64,000 nt of DNA from Cellulomonas palmilytica. GTDB lineage: Bacteria; Actinomycetota; Actinomycetes; Actinomycetales; Cellulomonadaceae. Position numbers and translations under genes: made by a program. Positions 10,102 to 17,428 of this stretch are shown one piece after another. Numbering within the stretch: the stretch's first letter is position 1; each line of letters opens with the position of its first letter. The stretch covers positions 1,240,001-1,304,000 of the forward strand of contig NZ_CP062221.1 in assembly GCF_021590045.1 (NCBI RefSeq). Reading direction: 5' to 3'. Below the pieces are notes generated by a model that was not told the DNA's origin, did not search any database, and saw only the letters and a program-made list of their open reading frames with translations.

Positions 10102-11004
10102 GTGCGGACGACGGTCGAGGTGGAGCGCGCGGGGGACCGCGTGCGGTGCGTGCTGCGCGCCGGCCACCTCGCGCCGCGCGTCCTGACCCAGACCGACCGC
10201 GGGGTGACGGTCGCGCTCGTCGCGACCGGCGCGCTGCTGCTCGGCGGCGACCACGTCCAGGTCGAGGTGCGCGTCGGCGAGGGCGTGGCGCTCGAGCTCG
10301 TCGAGACGTCCGGCACGGTCGCGTACCACGGGCGTGGGCGGGCGGCGTCGTGGGCGGCGGACGTGCACGTCGGGCGGGGGGCGTCGCTCGTGTGGGACGC
10401 GCTGCCGTTCGTCGTGTCCGACGGCGCGGACGTGTGGCGCACGACGAGCGTGCACGTGCACGACGAGGGTGCGGCGCTGCTGCGCGAGACGCTCGTGCTC
10501 GGTCGCGACGGGCAGCGCGGCGGGCTGCTGCGGTCCGCGACCCGCGCGGTCGTCGGCGGGCGTGACCTGCTCGTCGAGGAGCTCGACCTGACCGGCCCGC
10601 ACACCGCCCCGGGCGTGCTGGGCGAGGCGCGCGTCGTCGACTCGGTGCTGCTCGCCGGGCGCCGGCCGGTCGCTGCGGACGGCGGCGGCGCGCGCGACGA
10701 CGAGACGCGCGGGCTCGTCGTGCTCGACCTGCACCGCCCCGGCGCGCTGGCCCGCGCGGTCGGCACCGCCGCGCACGTCGCCGACGTCGGCCCGCTCGTC
10801 GGCCGATGGCGCGCGGTGCTCCCGGTGCCCATCGCACACCCGGACCCGCACCCGCACCCGGCCGCCGACCCGGCCGCCGACCCGGCCGCCGACCTGGCCG
10901 AGCACCCGACCGTCCCGACGACCGACCCCGAGACCTCGACCGACACGCCCGGCACCACCGGGACCGACGACAGGAGCACGCCATGCATGTCCCCGACCAC
11001 GTGA
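10102..11004 (+). CDS. ureD: Urease accessory protein UreD
   Basis: The 300-residue UreD/UreH family scaffold passes nickel from UreG through UreF to urease. Recognisable parts are LVATGALLLGGDHVQ, VGEGVALELVETSGTVAY and a beta-rich middle (DALPFVVSDGADVWR). The last ~55 residues are a low-complexity tail rich in Pro, Asp and Ala with four PAAD-type repeats, not part of the family core. The reading frame runs 22 bases into nikMN, so the two genes overlap. GTG start 19 bases after ureG. Confidence 0.88.
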   Translation: MRTTVEVERAGDRVRCVLRAGHLAPRVLTQTDRGVTVALVATGALLLGGDHVQVEVRVGEGVALELVETSGTVAYHGRGRAASWAADVHVGRGASLVWDALPFVVSDGADVWRTTSVHVHDEGAALLRETLVLGRDGQRGGLLRSATRAVVGGRDLLVEELDLTGPHTAPGVLGEARVVDSVLLAGRRPVAADGGGARDDETRGLVVLDLHRPGALARAVGTAAHVADVGPLVGRWRAVLPVPIAHPDPHPHPAADPAADPAADLAEHPTVPTTDPETSTDTPGTTGTDDRSTPCMSPTT

Positions 11005-11921
11005 TCGACCCCGGCACGAGCATCGCGACCGCGGTGGTCGCCGGTGCCGCGCTCACGCACGCCGTGCGCCGCGTCCGCGCCGAGGCAACCCGCGAGCAGG
11101 TCGCGCTGACGGCCGTGGCATCCGGGTTCGTGTTCGCCGCGCAGATGGTGAACTACCCGGTCGCTGCCGGGACGAGCGGGCACCTCGTCGGCGCGGCGCT
11201 GGCCGCGGCGCTCGTCGGGCCGTGGCTCGGGGCGCTCGCGGTGGCGGCGGTGCTCGTCGTGCAGGCCGTGCTGTTCGCCGACGGCGGGATCACCGCGCTC
11301 GGGGTCAACGCGCTGCTCATGGCGGGTGTCGGGACGCTCGTCGGATGGTCGGTGCAGCGCCTCGTCGCGCGCGTCGCCGCGCGGGTCCCGGACGTCGGTC
11401 GCGTGGCGGTCGCCGCTGCCGGTGGGGCGCTCGCGTCGGTCCCGGCCGCGGCGCTCGCGTTCGTCGGCCTGTACGCGGTGGGTGGCACGGCGGACGTCGG
11501 GATCGGTGCGGTGACCGCCGCGATGCTCCCGGTGCACGCCGCGATCGGCCTCGGTGAGGCCCTGGTCACGGGCGCGGTCGTCGCCGCTGTCGCCGCGCTC
11601 GCCCCGGGGCTCGTCGCGCTCGACGCCCGCCCGCGTGCGCGTACGGCCGTCCGCCGTGGCGCGCTCGCGCTGGGCGTCGCATCCGTGGTCACCGCGGGTG
11701 GCCTGTCCGCGCTGGCGGTCGGGACGCCGGACGGACTGGAGTGGGCGGCGCAGCGGGTCGGGTTCGAGGCCCCGGCCGGCCCGGCGCTCGTCGGGACCCC
11801 GCTCGCCGACTACGGCACCCTCACCGGGGTCCCGGTCGGAGCGGCAGGCCTCTCGGGCGTCGTGGCGGTCGCCGGCCTGGTCGCCCTCGGGCTGCGTCGC
11901 GCCTCGTCCGCACCGGCCTGA
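10983..11921 (+). CDS. nikMN: Fused nickel permease NikMN (CbiM/NikM family S component)
   Basis: 312-residue integral membrane protein starting MHVPDH, the metal-site N-terminus of CbiM/NikM proteins. His2 and His67 (GTSGHLVG) match the positions that bind nickel in characterised NikM. Roughly seven hydrophobic segments follow, and the C-terminal part (TPDGLEWAA, then a final TM helix) is the NikN/CbiN-like unit fused in frame. It imports Ni(II) for urease. No EcfT (NikQ) or ATPase (NikO) gene follows; the next genes are on the opposite strand. Solitary MN units with activity are known for this family. The ATG lies within the ureD 3' end. Confidence 0.88.
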   Translation: MHVPDHVIDPGTSIATAVVAGAALTHAVRRVRAEATREQVALTAVASGFVFAAQMVNYPVAAGTSGHLVGAALAAALVGPWLGALAVAAVLVVQAVLFADGGITALGVNALLMAGVGTLVGWSVQRLVARVAARVPDVGRVAVAAAGGALASVPAAALAFVGLYAVGGTADVGIGAVTAAMLPVHAAIGLGEALVTGAVVAAVAALAPGLVALDARPRARTAVRRGALALGVASVVTAGGLSALAVGTPDGLEWAAQRVGFEAPAGPALVGTPLADYGTLTGVPVGAAGLSGVVAVAGLVALGLRRASSAPA

Positions 11922-11923
11922 CC

Positions 11924-11938
11924 GCCGGCTCGGCCGGC
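11924..11938 (+). terminator. Possible weak hairpin terminator after nikMN
   Basis: GCCGGC, a three-base loop TCG, then GCCGGC lies three bases after the nikMN stop, between convergent genes. No T run follows, so any terminator role is uncertain. Confidence 0.3.
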
Positions 11939-11974
11939 CTCAGCCGAACGCCGGCGTCTCCACTGGCCCGGACG

Positions 11975-12124
11975 TCAGCGCCACGCCGCACTCATGATGT
12001 CGCGGTCGGCGAGACCAGAGAACCCAGCCGCGAACGCATCCCAGTCCTCAGCGGTCATGGTGCCGGTCTGCCGCACCGCGGGCTTCCCGTCTGCGCCGTT
12101 CGGTGTGCGCGCGGTGCTCGTCAT
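11975..12124 (-). CDS. Small hypothetical protein (49 aa)
   Basis: I do not recognise this protein. It reads as 49 residues with an N-terminal polar stretch and an ending (EDWDAFAAGFSGLADRDIMS) that looks like real amphipathic coding sequence, and third positions are GC-rich. It begins 49 bases after the ldh stop on the same strand and could be cotranscribed. No strong ribosome-binding site is visible. The frame stays open upstream but that part lies within the 3' end of ldh, so the first internal ATG was taken. Confidence 0.4.
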   Translation of the reverse strand: MTSTARTPNGADGKPAVRQTGTMTAEDWDAFAAGFSGLADRDIMSAAWR

Positions 12125-12173
12125 GGCAGCACCGTACGGGCGTGCGACCCGTCGCGGAACGAGCTCGGCGAGG

Positions 12174-13124
12174 CTAGAAGCCCAGGGCGTGCTGGGTGGC
12201 CAGGAGGGTCTGGGCCGAGTGCTGGAGCTGGTCCTCCTCGTCGGGCGTCGTCGACACGTCCGGCACGTACTGCACGCCACCCGCGCCGACGACGCTCGGC
12301 ACCGACAGCGCCACGCCGTGCAGCCGGTGCAGGCCGTCGTGCACCGTGCTCACGGGCAGCACCGCGTGCTGGTCACCGAGGATCGCCTCGACGATCCGTG
12401 CGCACGCGAGGCCGATCGCGAGGTTCGTCGCGCCCTTGCCCTCGATGATCCGGTACGCGGCGTCGCGCACGTCCTGCGTGATCGCGTCGAGCTCCGGCGG
12501 GGTGAACCGGTGGCCGTCGGGCGAGACCCAGTCCAGGACGGGCGTCGTGCCGATGCGTGCCTGCGACCACAGCGCGAAGCCCGTGTCCCCGTGCTCGCCC
12601 ACGATGTCCGCGTGCACGCTGGAGGCCGACACCAGCGCCCGGTCCGCGACGAGCCGGCGCAGGCGTGAGGTGTCCAGCACGGTTCCCGACGAGAACACCT
12701 GCGACGCAGGCAGGCCCGTGATCTTCTGCGCGGCGACCGTCAGCACGTCGCACGGGTTGGTCACGATGCAGAACACCGCCCCGGGCGCATGCTCCACCAA
12801 CGTCGGCATGAGGCGCTCGAGCAGACGCACGTTGGTGCCCGCGAGGTCGAGCCGCGTCTGCCCCGGGCGCTGCTTCGCGCCCGCCGTGATGACGACGACG
12901 TGCGAACCCGCCACCACCTCCGGGTCCGCGCCACCCACCACCGTGCCACCCGTGAACCACGTGCCGTGCGCGAGGTCCAGCACCTCGGCCTCGACCTTCG
13001 GGCGGTCGATGTCGTACAGCGCGACGGTCCGCGCCGAGCCGCGGATCAGCGCCGCGTACGCGACGCTCACCCCGACGCTCCCCGCGCCGACGACCGTCAG
13101 CCTGGAGTTCTCGATCCGGGCCAT
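12174..13124 (-). CDS. ldh: L-lactate dehydrogenase
   Basis: 316-residue NAD-dependent LDH/MDH-superfamily enzyme. The Rossmann motif GAGSVGVSVAY is near residue 12, and the catalytic histidine lies in GEHGDTGFALWSQ. The specificity loop reads AKQRPGQTRLDL; glutamine at this position marks lactate rather than malate dehydrogenase. It reduces pyruvate to L-lactate, regenerating NAD+ in fermentative growth. It is alone apart from the small gene downstream. The ATG start at 13124 gives a family-standard N-terminus. Confidence 0.93.
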   Translation of the reverse strand: MARIENSRLTVVGAGSVGVSVAYAALIRGSARTVALYDIDRPKVEAEVLDLAHGTWFTGGTVVGGADPEVVAGSHVVVITAGAKQRPGQTRLDLAGTNVRLLERLMPTLVEHAPGAVFCIVTNPCDVLTVAAQKITGLPASQVFSSGTVLDTSRLRRLVADRALVSASSVHADIVGEHGDTGFALWSQARIGTTPVLDWVSPDGHRFTPPELDAITQDVRDAAYRIIEGKGATNLAIGLACARIVEAILGDQHAVLPVSTVHDGLHRLHGVALSVPSVVGAGGVQYVPDVSTTPDEEDQLQHSAQTLLATQHALGF

Positions 13125-13172
13125 GCGGCCACGCTAGCCCCGGCTCCCCGAGCGGGCACGACGAACCGACGC

Positions 13173-13436
13173 TCAGTGGCGGTCGCGGGCGCGGATGCGC
13201 AGGCCGCTCGCGCGCAGGCGGCGCACCAGCTCGCGGGTGTCGACCGGGACGGCGCCGAGCGCGACGAGCTCGTCGTACCGCTCGTCGGGGACGTCGTAGT
13301 GGTCCAGGTCGAACGCGCGCGGCGGGATGCCCGCACGCTGGGCGAACGCGTGGAGCTCGTCGAGCGACGAGTCGCTCACGAGGTGCGACCACAGCCGCTC
13401 GTGGCGCGGCCACAGCGGAGGGTCGACGAGGATCAC
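13173..13436 (-). CDS. DUF4031 domain protein
   Basis: The 87-residue protein starts VILVDPPLWPRHERLWSHL and contains GIPPRAFDLDHYDVPDERY, the recognisable core of DUF4031. The family is common in actinobacteria and of unknown function. Its GTG start overlaps the stop of the upstream HD-domain gene by four bases (GTGA), so the two are almost certainly translated together. An open frame extends far upstream but overlaps the HD gene in a different frame and is not coding. Confidence 0.8.
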   Translation of the reverse strand: MILVDPPLWPRHERLWSHLVSDSSLDELHAFAQRAGIPPRAFDLDHYDVPDERYDELVALGAVPVDTRELVRRLRASGLRIRARDRH

Positions 13437-14212
13437 GACGCCGCGGACCCGTCCCGCGGTGCGGCCGGGACGCCGTCGTCGACGGGATCCGGGGCGACGA
13501 GAGCGTGCGCCGCGGCCTCCGCGTCGTACTTCGCGATCTCCTTCTCGAGCCGCTGCAGCTCCGCCTCGACGTTCTGCCGCGCCGGCTCCTCCCAACCGGA
13601 GCCCATCGGGGACGAGAACAGCGACGGTCGGGCCAGCAGCTTGCGCAGGATGCGCGCCCGCGCCCGCGCGTAGTCCGCCGCAGGGACGTGCGAGTACTCC
13701 GCGCGCACGTCCTGCAGGTACGCCTTGTAGCGCTGCGGTTCGGACGCGAGCATCGCGAGGTCCGCGTCGCACAGCACCGCGCAGTCCGGGTCCTTGGGGT
13801 TCGGCGCGTGGCGGACGAGCGCCGTCACCAGGTCGTGCACGCGCATCGCGTGCTTCTCCGGGACACCCAACGAGACGAGCTCGTCGTACGCGAGACGCGC
13901 GCTCGCGGCCTCGTCCTCGCCGCCCTTGTTCGCGTACGCCTTGCGCTCCGCGGAGTCGAACACCGCGCCGTGGTACCACGCCGCGAGCCGCACCAGGTCC
14001 GGCTCGTGGCTCTCCTCGTCGAGCTCGTCGACGCGCACCAGCACCTCGGTGAGGTGCTTGACGTTGTGGAAGTTGCGGCCGGGGGAGAGCCACCGGTCGA
14101 GCAGACGCTCGGCGACGACGCGGATCTCGTCCGGCGACGCCGTGGCTCCCGCCCCGACGACGTTGCGTACGAACGCGGGCACCAGCCAGGCAGGCGCTTC
14201 GAGGACGCCCAT
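13433..14212 (-). CDS. Predicted metal-dependent HD-superfamily phosphohydrolase
   Basis: The 259-residue protein carries an HD-type helical bundle: FHNVKHLTEVL (first His), AAWYHGAVFD (His and Asp) and CDADLAMLAS, matching the COG4339-type predicted metal-dependent phosphohydrolases. The substrate is unknown. The C-terminal ~60 residues are polar and partly helical (EAELQRLEKEIAKYDAEAA). The ATG at 14212 was chosen because GAGGG lies five bases upstream; a GTG at 14224 would add four residues. It heads a two-gene unit with the DUF4031 gene. Confidence 0.8.
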   Translation of the reverse strand: MGVLEAPAWLVPAFVRNVVGAGATASPDEIRVVAERLLDRWLSPGRNFHNVKHLTEVLVRVDELDEESHEPDLVRLAAWYHGAVFDSAERKAYANKGGEDEAASARLAYDELVSLGVPEKHAMRVHDLVTALVRHAPNPKDPDCAVLCDADLAMLASEPQRYKAYLQDVRAEYSHVPAADYARARARILRKLLARPSLFSSPMGSGWEEPARQNVEAELQRLEKEIAKYDAEAAAHALVAPDPVDDGVPAAPRDGSAAS

Positions 14213-14224
14213 GACCACCCTCAC

Positions 14225-14512
14225 GACGACGACTAGGACGGGCCAGCATAGCCCCGCGGCACGAACCGGTCGTCCCGGACGACCACCCGGTGATCACCGC
14301 ACGCGGCGGGCCGGGAGGCCGGGTCCGACCGCCGCGTGGGACCGGTACGTCCGCCGGGCCATGGCCGGCCCTTGCAAGGCTGTCCGCGCCGAGACGCCGC
14401 GCGAGCAGGGACGTCGGTGTCGCAGGCACGGGCGTGGTCGTACGTCGCGGGCGGACCGCGTCCGGGGGCGGTGTAGTTGTTCGGCTGGTCGTAGACCGGG
14501 GCGCCGTGGTTG
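14225..14512. other. Intergenic stretch at the edge of the accessory region
   Basis: No convincing gene is seen on either strand. The leftmost part probably holds the promoter of the HD-domain gene. Base composition becomes less GC-rich from about 14500 rightward, marking the border of the accessory region. Confidence 0.4.
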
Positions 14513-14620
14513 TCAGCGACCGACGACAGCCCGGAACGTCGGCAATCGCATCACTCGCGCCGGCGCGCCCAAGAGCGCAATGAAGAGCGCTGCGACGAAG
14601 CCGACCAACCTCTTGATCAC
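14513..14620 (-). CDS. Possible short membrane peptide or gene fragment (35 aa)
   Basis: A GTG-started frame encodes 35 residues beginning with a hydrophobic helix (KRLVGFVAALFIALLGAPA). The GTG overlaps the stop of the frame that continues the preceding immunity-like gene (GTGA overlap), as expected for a coupled gene. It may be the truncated start of a membrane or secreted protein rather than a functional peptide. I do not recognise it. Confidence 0.28.
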   Translation of the reverse strand: MIKRLVGFVAALFIALLGAPARVMRLPTFRAVVGR

Positions 14621-15073
14621 GGCGAACTGCGGGGCCCGCTGCTGATGACGATCGTAGGTCCGTACTCGTCTGTGACATCTGCTTGGAAATCATCGATCTG
14701 GGAGCGCTTGGGCAGCATGCAACTCCCAGCTTCGGGCGATACGTACCGCCAAGACCTCAAGCGCACGCTCTTCAGCTTGGCCTTCTGGTTCGAACACGTC
14801 CCAGAGGTGGAGGTGGTTCATCGCGCGCTCGATGGACTCGGTGTTGCCCGCCTCACTCGACCACCACTGCTCGAAGTACTTTGGGCTGTATCGGTCCTTC
14901 AGGATGATGCACCCCCTCTCGAGGACCAGATCCGGCGCCAACAACCTGGCGAAGAAGAATGCGCTCGCCGCGTCCAGATGCTCAGCCATGTAGGCGTAGG
15001 CATCGGGTCGCGGCTGGGAGCCGGACCGCCAAGTGCGGAATGCGGGAAACTCCTCCGTGTCGAACTCAGTCAA
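14617..15073 (-). pseudogene. Immunity-like hypothetical protein, probably frameshifted near its 3' end
   Basis: The uninterrupted frame (15073 down to 14690) gives 127 residues, acidic and aromatic-rich (YAYMAEHLDAASAFFFARLL, KYFEQWWSSEAGNTESIE), unlike the flanking housekeeping genes and typical of polymorphic-toxin immunity proteins. It stops in LHAAQALPDR. In another frame the sequence continues as DDFQADVTDEYGPTIVISSG to a stop at 14617, which reads like the natural C-terminus, so a one-base shift is inferred near 14700. The start is a TTG 15 bases after a toxin-like C-terminal fragment, the usual toxin-immunity order. The exact function is unknown. Confidence 0.5.
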
Positions 15074-15087
15074 GACCCATCAGCTCG

Positions 15088-15270
15088 TCAGGCGTGCCCG
15101 TCCGGACCGTTGATCCAGGGCACAAACACCTCGCCGTTCGCAGGATTGACATGCCTTTCGAAGTCGACGACGTGTGGCGTGCCGATACCGCCGTAAGCCC
15201 GTCCAGTCACATCAACACTCGTTTCAGCGACAACCCATCGGGACCATGCGTGGAGTAGTTCGTGACACCG
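15088..15270 (-). pseudogene. C-terminal remnant of a polymorphic-toxin tip
   Basis: On the minus strand the last ~55 codons before the stop at 15088 read as plausible protein (LLHAWSRWVVAETSVDVTGR, then VVDFERHVNPANGEVFVPW). The HVNP..GEVF wording resembles ends of RHS or contact-dependent toxin domains. Upstream the frame becomes low-quality and another frame (ending 15207) competes, so only the tail is supported. An immunity-like gene follows 15 bases downstream. I cannot name the toxin family. It has no export or RHS core of its own and is best seen as a displaced toxin tip. Confidence 0.4.
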
Positions 15271-15412
15271 ACGTGCGCGTCCCTTCGCCCAGAATTTCGT
15301 CCGGTTCGGCATTGCGCGGGAACTGGCCCGACTCTTGAGCTTTGGATGGCGGAACGTGCGCCGTTTGCGGTGATCTCTCCCGGCGCGCCACATCCGCATT
15401 TGCGAGGAGCCA

Positions 15413-15877
15413 TCAGTCCGCCCGGACGCGAGGATCGCCAAACTCGCCATTCGGACCGCCGCCACTGAGGAAGACAATGCGGTCCTGGGGGGAGTCGCGT
15501 CCGCAGACCGCGAGACCGACCTTTTCCCAGACGTCACGCCCGAGGCGACCGGTGTGCAGCAACTGCAATGGGGCCGTGGCAGAGTTATCGAGCGTGAAGC
15601 CGCCGTCTTCGAAGGACCATTCAGCCCGCCCGGAATAGTTCTCGGGGCGGGCCAAATCGCAATTGCCCCGGCCGTCCCATGTGGGCACGTTCTGCAGGAT
15701 GGCGGTACCATCCGGCTCGAGTCGGACAATGACCCAGTCTGCCTTGTCGCTGCTCCTGTCATCCTCCACCCACTCGGCGGGTAGACCCTGTGGAGGCTCC
15801 CACTCGCCCGACGAGCACGACACCAAGAAGGCAGACAGTGCGACCATCGCACCCAATCTCGTCACCTGACGGTTCAC
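15413..15877 (-). CDS. Putative lipoprotein, possible immunity protein
   Basis: 154 residues beginning with a short basic region, a hydrophobic stretch and a lipobox (FLVSC, Cys about residue 21), so it should be exported and lipid-anchored. The mature part has two conserved-looking cysteines (RGNCDLARPENYSGRAEW and LAVCGRDS) and a beta-rich style. I do not recognise the family; a C-terminal GGGPNGEFGDPRVR follows. The GTG start overlaps by GTGA the stop of an upstream gene remnant, so it was the second gene of an operon. In this setting an immunity role is possible but not shown. Confidence 0.65.
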   Translation of the reverse strand: MNRQVTRLGAMVALSAFLVSCSSGEWEPPQGLPAEWVEDDRSSDKADWVIVRLEPDGTAILQNVPTWDGRGNCDLARPENYSGRAEWSFEDGGFTLDNSATAPLQLLHTGRLGRDVWEKVGLAVCGRDSPQDRIVFLSGGGPNGEFGDPRVRAD

Positions 15878-15999
15878 GCTAGTGGAGCCTCCCTCTCACC
15901 GCCTCGAGTCGACCCGAGCCTTTCGATGCTCTCGTCGAACAGGAATCGGTACAGGTCTCCTTGGGAAAGGACTGACGTATGCCGCGCCGCCAACTCAGG
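15874..15999 (-). pseudogene. 3' remnant of a gene upstream of the lipoprotein
   Basis: A 41-codon open stretch reads ELAARHTSVLSQGDLYRFLF and ends STRGGEREAPLA at a TGA that overlaps the lipoprotein GTG. The text looks like true protein and the coupling to the next gene supports it, but a stop codon lies just upstream (16000-16002) and no start exists. The rest of 16003-16070 shows nothing. It is probably the tail of a gene destroyed when the IS3 remnant next to it was inserted or deleted. Confidence 0.35.
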
Positions 16000-16070
16000 T
16001 CAGGTGATCCGACAATCTAGCACCCCGACTCCGCGAACAAGGGGCGGACCACAGCGTTTCAACGCGATAC

Positions 16071-16484
16071 TCAGTCATCGCCTATGCGCCAGGCGTAGAA
16101 CCCGGAATCCGAGGCGCCCAGGACGCGGGTCGCGACCTGCACAGCATGCCCTCGGGCGGCCATCACCGCGATGGCCTCGAACCGCCTCTTGGGGGCATCG
16201 CCCTCCCCCAGACGCTCGCTGGCCGCCGATGGATCGCCACCTCGGCCTCGAGTTCGGCGATGCGCTTCCTCGCAGCGGTCAGCTCGGACTTCTCCGCGCT
16301 GCTCAGCCCGCGGAATCGCGCCGCGGGCGATGCAGTCCTGGCGGCGCCAGGTGTAGATCGACGCCGAACTGATCTCCAGGTCCCTGGCCACATCGCCCAC
16401 GGCCCGGCCAGCGTCAAGGAGATCAAGCACCTTGCGCCGGAACTCCGGCGGGCATCCACGACGTCCCACGAGGCCCTCCTTCAA
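16071..16484 (-). pseudogene. Decayed IS3-family transposase (OrfA plus start of OrfB)
   Basis: Three consecutive pieces match IS3-type transposase order but in different frames: an OrfA helix-turn-helix (PPEFRRKVLDLLDAGRAVGD, EISSASIYTWRRQD), then in a second frame the OrfA leucine-zipper part (GLSSAEKSELTAARKRIAEL), then back in the first frame the beginning of OrfB (AARGHAVQVATRVLGASDSG). The catalytic DDE domain is missing. It is a frameshifted, truncated insertion-sequence remnant and cannot be active. Confidence 0.8.
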
Positions 16485-16487
16485 GGG

Positions 16488-16685
16488 TCAAGTGGCACAA
16501 GAATCCAGGAACCCGATTCCACGGAACACGGGGCACGGGATGAGCTCGCCCGTTGCATGGTCAGCGAACTGCCCAATCACGTCACCGAAATCGATCCGCT
16601 CCTTGAACCCAGGCGCACCGCGCGCCGCATTGCCGATCGGCGTCCCGGTGCCCGCGCGCTCAACGAGAACTGGGTGAACGAACGG
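16488..16685 (-). pseudogene. Toxin-module remnant, family uncertain
   Basis: A 65-codon stretch in its own frame reads VERAGTGTPIGNAARGAPGF, then KERIDFGDVIGQFADHATGE and ends LDSCAT. It is protein-like and lies immediately downstream of the RNase-like remnant, shifted by one frame. The GNAARGAPG..ERIDFG pattern resembles short domains found at the ends of secreted polymorphic toxins, but I cannot name it. No start codon or ribosome site is visible. It stops four bases before the IS3 remnant. Confidence 0.4.
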
Positions 16686-16860
16686 TAGTGATCGCTCGTG
16701 CAGAAGGCTGGCCCGTCGCTACTCCTCACAATCCGCTCGCCTCTGCGATCAGCTCCCTTTGCGTAGGCGTTGACGTCTAAGTCCCTGTAAGTCACTTTGG
16801 CAACAACCGGGCCCCACTGAGAGAGCCAACTCGTGGCATTGCCCGCGTCCTTGACTCCGA
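16667..16860 (-). pseudogene. RNase Sa/N1-like guanyl-specific ribonuclease toxin tip, decayed
   Basis: In one minus-strand frame the codons read KVTYRDLDVN, then GADRRGERIVRSSDG and TSDHYRSFTQF. This follows the order of microbial guanyl-specific RNases (RNase Sa: a YHEYTV-like strand with the catalytic Glu, the RGTRRI arginines, and GDHYATF with the catalytic His). Here the Glu position reads Asp (YRDLDV), the Arg and His positions are kept, and the usual aromatic before the last strand is Cys. There is no start codon, export domain or RHS core, and the frame runs past the normal end. It is best read as a displaced, degenerate toxin tip left downstream of the resident RHS toxin-immunity pair. 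Confidence 0.6.
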
Positions 16861-16903
16861 CACGGAGGTGTCGCGCTGTCGCACGCCTCTGCGAGGCGCT
16901 GGC

Positions 16904-17428
16904 TCACGGCCATGCTCGTACAGCTGCCTGAACGTCCTGCTCGAACGCCCGGCCGAAAGCCATCGCCTCAAGGACGACTGCCAGCAGCTCGGCGGTCAGT
17001 TCGAATGCCAAGCCCGACGACTCAACAGGATCGAACCCGGCACGATCGATCCGCACCAACCCTGAGCCAAGACCACTGCGCAGCAAGCCGTTCTGAGCGG
17101 AGAGTGCGAACTCGAGCGGGAGTCCTCGCACGAGTGTGCTGGACAGTCGACTCGCGCATGCGGCGTCGCCCCCAATGTCCACCCCTGATGTCTCAACCTC
17201 GATGACCAACCTGCCGGAAAGGTCCGGGGCGTACGAGCCCCCTAACAGCGCACGTGGCATCTGACCGCCGCCAAGTCGAAGCGTCTCGACCACGCATCGC
17301 GCGTTCCCAACCCAGCGACCGCGCGCCTGCGCGTCGAGCGATGCCCGAAGTATTTCAACACCATCGATCCGCGCGGTGTGCTCGTCGTCACGAATGGAGA
17401 ATCGTCGGCTTGGCCCAGCAGTGGTCAT
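16904..17428 (-). CDS. Putative immunity protein of the RHS toxin
   Basis: 174-residue soluble-looking protein with no signal peptide or membrane segment (starts MTTAGPSRRFSIRDDEHTAR; ends AFEQDVQAAVRAWP). I do not recognise the family. The ATG overlaps the RHS stop by four bases (ATGA), the classic toxin-immunity arrangement, so it should neutralise the RHS C-terminal toxin in the producing cell. Codon use is noticeably less GC-rich than in the housekeeping genes, in line with horizontal acquisition of the toxin tip and its antidote together. Confidence 0.65.
   Translation of the reverse strand: MTTAGPSRRFSIRDDEHTARIDGVEILRASLDAQARGRWVGNARCVVETLRLGGGQMPRALLGGSYAPDLSGRLVIEVETSGVDIGGDAACASRLSSTLVRGLPLEFALSAQNGLLRSGLGSGLVRIDRAGFDPVESSGLAFELTAELLAVVLEAMAFGRAFEQDVQAAVRAWP

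Noticed and set aside
12125..12280. Longer version (101 codons) of the small gene after ldh
   Set aside because: The extra N-terminal part overlaps the ldh 3' end in an antisense-like, Arg/Ser-rich frame.
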